Shown: positions 62,316 through 64,000 of the stretch, piece by piece
How positions within the stretch are numbered: position 1 is the first letter of the stretch
How the letters are laid out: each line of letters starts with the position of its first letter
Assembly: GCA_037445225.1 (NCBI GenBank)
Contig: JBBIKW010000003.1
Coordinates: 62,001-126,000, forward strand
Direction of reading: 5' to 3'
Length of the DNA: 64,000 bases
Source of the DNA: M3007 sp037445225
Lineage (GTDB): Bacteria > Bacteroidota > Bacteroidia > Chitinophagales > Saprospiraceae
Position numbers and translations under genes: made by a program
Notes under the pieces: generated by a model
Told to the model about the DNA's origin: nothing
The model's input: only the letters and a program-made list of their open reading frames with translations
Database searches by the model: none

Positions 62316-64000
62316 CTATCTCATCAAAGTCATCTTTTGCACCGTCTCTCCCAGCTGAACGAGATAGACCCCTGGAGAGAGGTGCCCTACCGCTAAGGCT
62401 TGCCGCTCCGTGCCGGCCGGCAGCGTTTCACGCATCACCACGCGCCCGGTATAGTCGAAGACTGCCATCGGCAACGACATCGATGCCGGAGTGCTTAGCG
62501 CCAACCACACTACTTCGCGCGCCGGATTAGGGTAAAGCCGAAAGAGCTCTCGTTCCGCCTCGACCTCCTCTTGAATACTCACCGTCTTGGGGCGGATGAC
62601 AAAACGCGGCGTGCCTAAGAAACCGCCTTGGCCATCGCTGACCACAAAGAGAAAGCCGTCGACGCGTTGGCTGCCGTAGTCGAAAAATCGGAGGGCGCCG
62701 CTGTTGATGTCGGCCTGAGTGAACTGGTCGCCCGGTTGTAGAGGTGCCGACCAATTTTTAGCCAGATGGCCATGTTGCGGCACGGTGACCAAGGTAAAGG
62801 TAAGTTCGTTTGGCGCATTGTCCGCGTCATCGGCGAGTAACAGATCCGCTCCGATGCTGTGGTTGTTGCCCGGTTCAACCTCGAGTGGGAGATTATTCAC
62901 CAAAAAAGGCGGCTCTTGGTTGCTTTCGGAACAGAACTCCAACTGAAACTGCTCTAATGTGCCGCCGCCGCCAATTTGCGTGTCCTGGACGCGCAGGGTC
63001 CACACGCCTGTAGCGTTCTGGCCCGTAAATGCTTGGAGCGGCTCTTGTGGGCGATATGGCGCGCCAGTGTTGGGCGGAGGGCAAGGGAAGGATGCCGGGG
63101 CGGCGTCCGTCAAGCGCAGGTTGAAAAAGCCGTTGAAGTTGCCGCAGCGCGCCGACCAAAGGATGACCTCCGTGCCTTGAGGGCTGACGAGGCGTACATC
63201 CAAGTCGCGGAAAAACTCGTGATACCCCTTCACTCGTCGCACCTCCATGTTCTTTAAAATGCCTCCGTTGAGCACATTTATCTTGGACTCGACTACAGGC
63301 TTTCCGTTGGCCGTCATGTTCTTGGGCAAATCATTTGCCTCCCAAACAAAGCATCTCTCGGCAACCGTAGAGAAGAAGAACGGCTCCGTCCAGGAGTGAA
63401 TGCCGCACTCGTTGCGCGGGCGCACGCGCCAATAGTACGCCTTGCCCTTGTCGAGAAAGGCCGCGACTTTGAAACTGTCTAAAGCAGTGTTGCTTACAGA
63501 AGCGACTATGGAGGAAGGTTCAAAAGAAGGGCTTGTAGCCAGCTGTACGTCGTAGGTCAACGCATCCAATCCTCTGCTCCAGCGCAGGGTTTGCGTCAGC
63601 GCTTGCTCAGCAGCGCCAGTGGGCGGATGCAGTAGGGCCAATCCGCTAAAGTCGTTGCGCAGCGTAACGAGGACGATGGTGCGCACGATGGGTGGAAATC
63701 CAGCGGCGGTAGCGCGCAGGGTAAAGGTAAGGGTATCCTCTACTTTCACCTCGGAGAAGTCCAACGTCAGCACGGCGTCTTCGCCAGGCATCACAGTGGT
63801 GCGGTCGAAGACGGCTACGACATCGGGCGGAAGGGGGCCATCTAAGGTCAGGGAGACGGGCTCCTGAAAGCCTAACACTCCGGCAGTGTGGATGACCACG
63901 GTATGTTCGGCGGGGAGGCAGAGCGTCCCACTGTCGTTGTCTAAGCCCAGGGTAAGTGAGGGTTGCGTTGGCGATTGGATGGTGAAGTTTTGGTCGGAGA
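62316..64000 (-). CDS. T9SS-secreted protein with P-domain and cadherin-like repeat (partial)
   Basis: The frame is open to the right edge without a stop (codons upstream of 63899 read SDQNFTIQSPTQPSLTLGLD), so the N-terminus is missing. Visible parts in order are: Fn3-like and Ig-like segments (TYDVQLATSPSFEPSS, KAYYWRVRPRNECGIHSW); a proprotein-convertase P-domain (VLNGGILKNMEVRRVKGYHE to WTLRVQDTQIGGGGTL); a cadherin/CSPG-like repeat (ELTFTLVTVPQHGHL...GALRFFDYGSQRVDGF); and a type A sorting domain (LYPNPAREVVWLAL...LSPGVYLVQLGE). In Bacteroidota this tail usually follows a reprolysin-like or subtilisin protease, which would lie beyond the window; that is inference. Confidence 0.87.
   Translation of the reverse strand, partial: SDQNFTIQSPTQPSLTLGLDNDSGTLCLPAEHTVVIHTAGVLGFQEPVSLTLDGPLPPDVVAVFDRTTVMPGEDAVLTLDFSEVKVEDTLTFTLRATAAGFPPIVRTIVLVTLRNDFSGLALLHPPTGAAEQALTQTLRWSRGLDALTYDVQLATSPSFEPSSIVASVSNTALDSFKVAAFLDKGKAYYWRVRPRNECGIHSWTEPFFFSTVAERCFVWEANDLPKNMTANGKPVVESKINVLNGGILKNMEVRRVKGYHEFFRDLDVRLVSPQGTEVILWSARCGNFNGFFNLRLTDAAPASFPCPPPNTGAPYRPQEPLQAFTGQNATGVWTLRVQDTQIGGGGTLEQFQLEFCSESNQEPPFLVNNLPLEVEPGNNHSIGADLLLADDADNAPNELTFTLVTVPQHGHLAKNWSAPLQPGDQFTQADINSGALRFFDYGSQRVDGFLFVVSDGQGGFLGTPRFVIRPKTVSIQEEVEAERELFRLYPNPAREVVWLALSTPASMSLPMAVFDYTGRVVMRETLPAGTERQALAVGHLSPGVYLVQLGETVQKMTLMR

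Noticed and set aside
1..64000. Search for a defence, CRISPR, toxin-antitoxin, prophage or biosynthetic cluster.
   Set aside because: No cas, restriction, integrase, toxin-like or multi-enzyme biosynthetic genes were recognised in any frame.

Overview
This window is chromosomal DNA from a member of the Bacteroidota, probably near Saprospiria/Chitinophagia; the exact taxon cannot be settled from the sequence alone. Four things point there. First, the Bacteroidota-type -7 promoter box TAnnTTTG lies 15-60 bp before many starts, with little Shine-Dalgarno use. Second, at least five genes encode type IX secretion system (T9SS) cargo with C-terminal sorting domains (types A and B). Third, there are family signatures such as PafA phosphatase, a TonB-type 'OMP_b-brl' receptor, DUF3098, DUF4394, a fused E1 alpha-beta 2-oxoacid dehydrogenase and paired OmpH/Skp proteins beside murI. 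Fourth, genes are densely packed with many 1-4 bp overlaps. No phage, plasmid, CRISPR or rRNA genes were seen.

Layout. 1-386: 5' part of an exported protein with a starch-binding-like (CBM48/E-set) fold, cut by the window edge. 387-803: no gene seen. 804-4044: Nudix hydrolase, MltA-like lytic transglycosylase, ornithine aminotransferase. 4053-6080 (minus): tRNA-Arg(UCU), murI and two OmpH/Skp-like proteins. 6356-8976: histidine ammonia-lyase and a WecA/MraY-like phosphosugar transferase. 8943-10732 (minus): LytTR response regulator and LytS-type kinase, divergent from a Spy-like protein and a 957-residue TonB-type outer-membrane protein, followed by an RluE-like pseudouridine synthase. 15229-19854: a 1541-residue T9SS protein with two DUF4394 and six CHRD domains, ending in a strong terminator. 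20070-24022: PafA-type phosphatase convergent with a PcrA/UvrD helicase.

24065-27342 is the least ordinary stretch: an AT-richer spacer, a frameshifted relic of a DDE transposase, and a seven-repeat beta-propeller T9SS gene split by one in-frame amber codon just before its sorting domain. 27498-30887 (minus): an outer-membrane protein, YajC and a non-catalytic M16 peptidase subunit. 31062-35929 (plus): fused E1 dehydrogenase, FtsX, DUF3098, UppP, Ung. 35947-39119 (minus): DUF2237, a secreted M43 metalloprotease, an HtrA protease. 39264-43143: HD hydrolase, then PIG-L and polysaccharide deacetylases. 43366-53117: GltX and a 2645-residue surface protein with HYR-like and Ig/PKD-like repeats and a type B sorting domain. 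53199-55036: TatC and MetF. 55042-58446: IleS. 58675-64000: WG-repeat protein, M14 carboxypeptidase, and the C-terminal part of a P-domain T9SS protein cut by the right edge.

How it fits together. Most genes serve envelope building (MurI, MltA, WecA-like, UppP, FtsX, Skp-like chaperones, HtrA), export (YajC, TatC, T9SS cargo) or housekeeping (GltX, IleS, tRNA-Arg, PcrA, Ung, MetF). No defence island or complete new multi-gene system was found. The most unusual items are the large repeat-built secreted proteins, the amber-split propeller gene beside the transposon relic, and the two-component pair divergent from a Spy-like/TonB-type pair.
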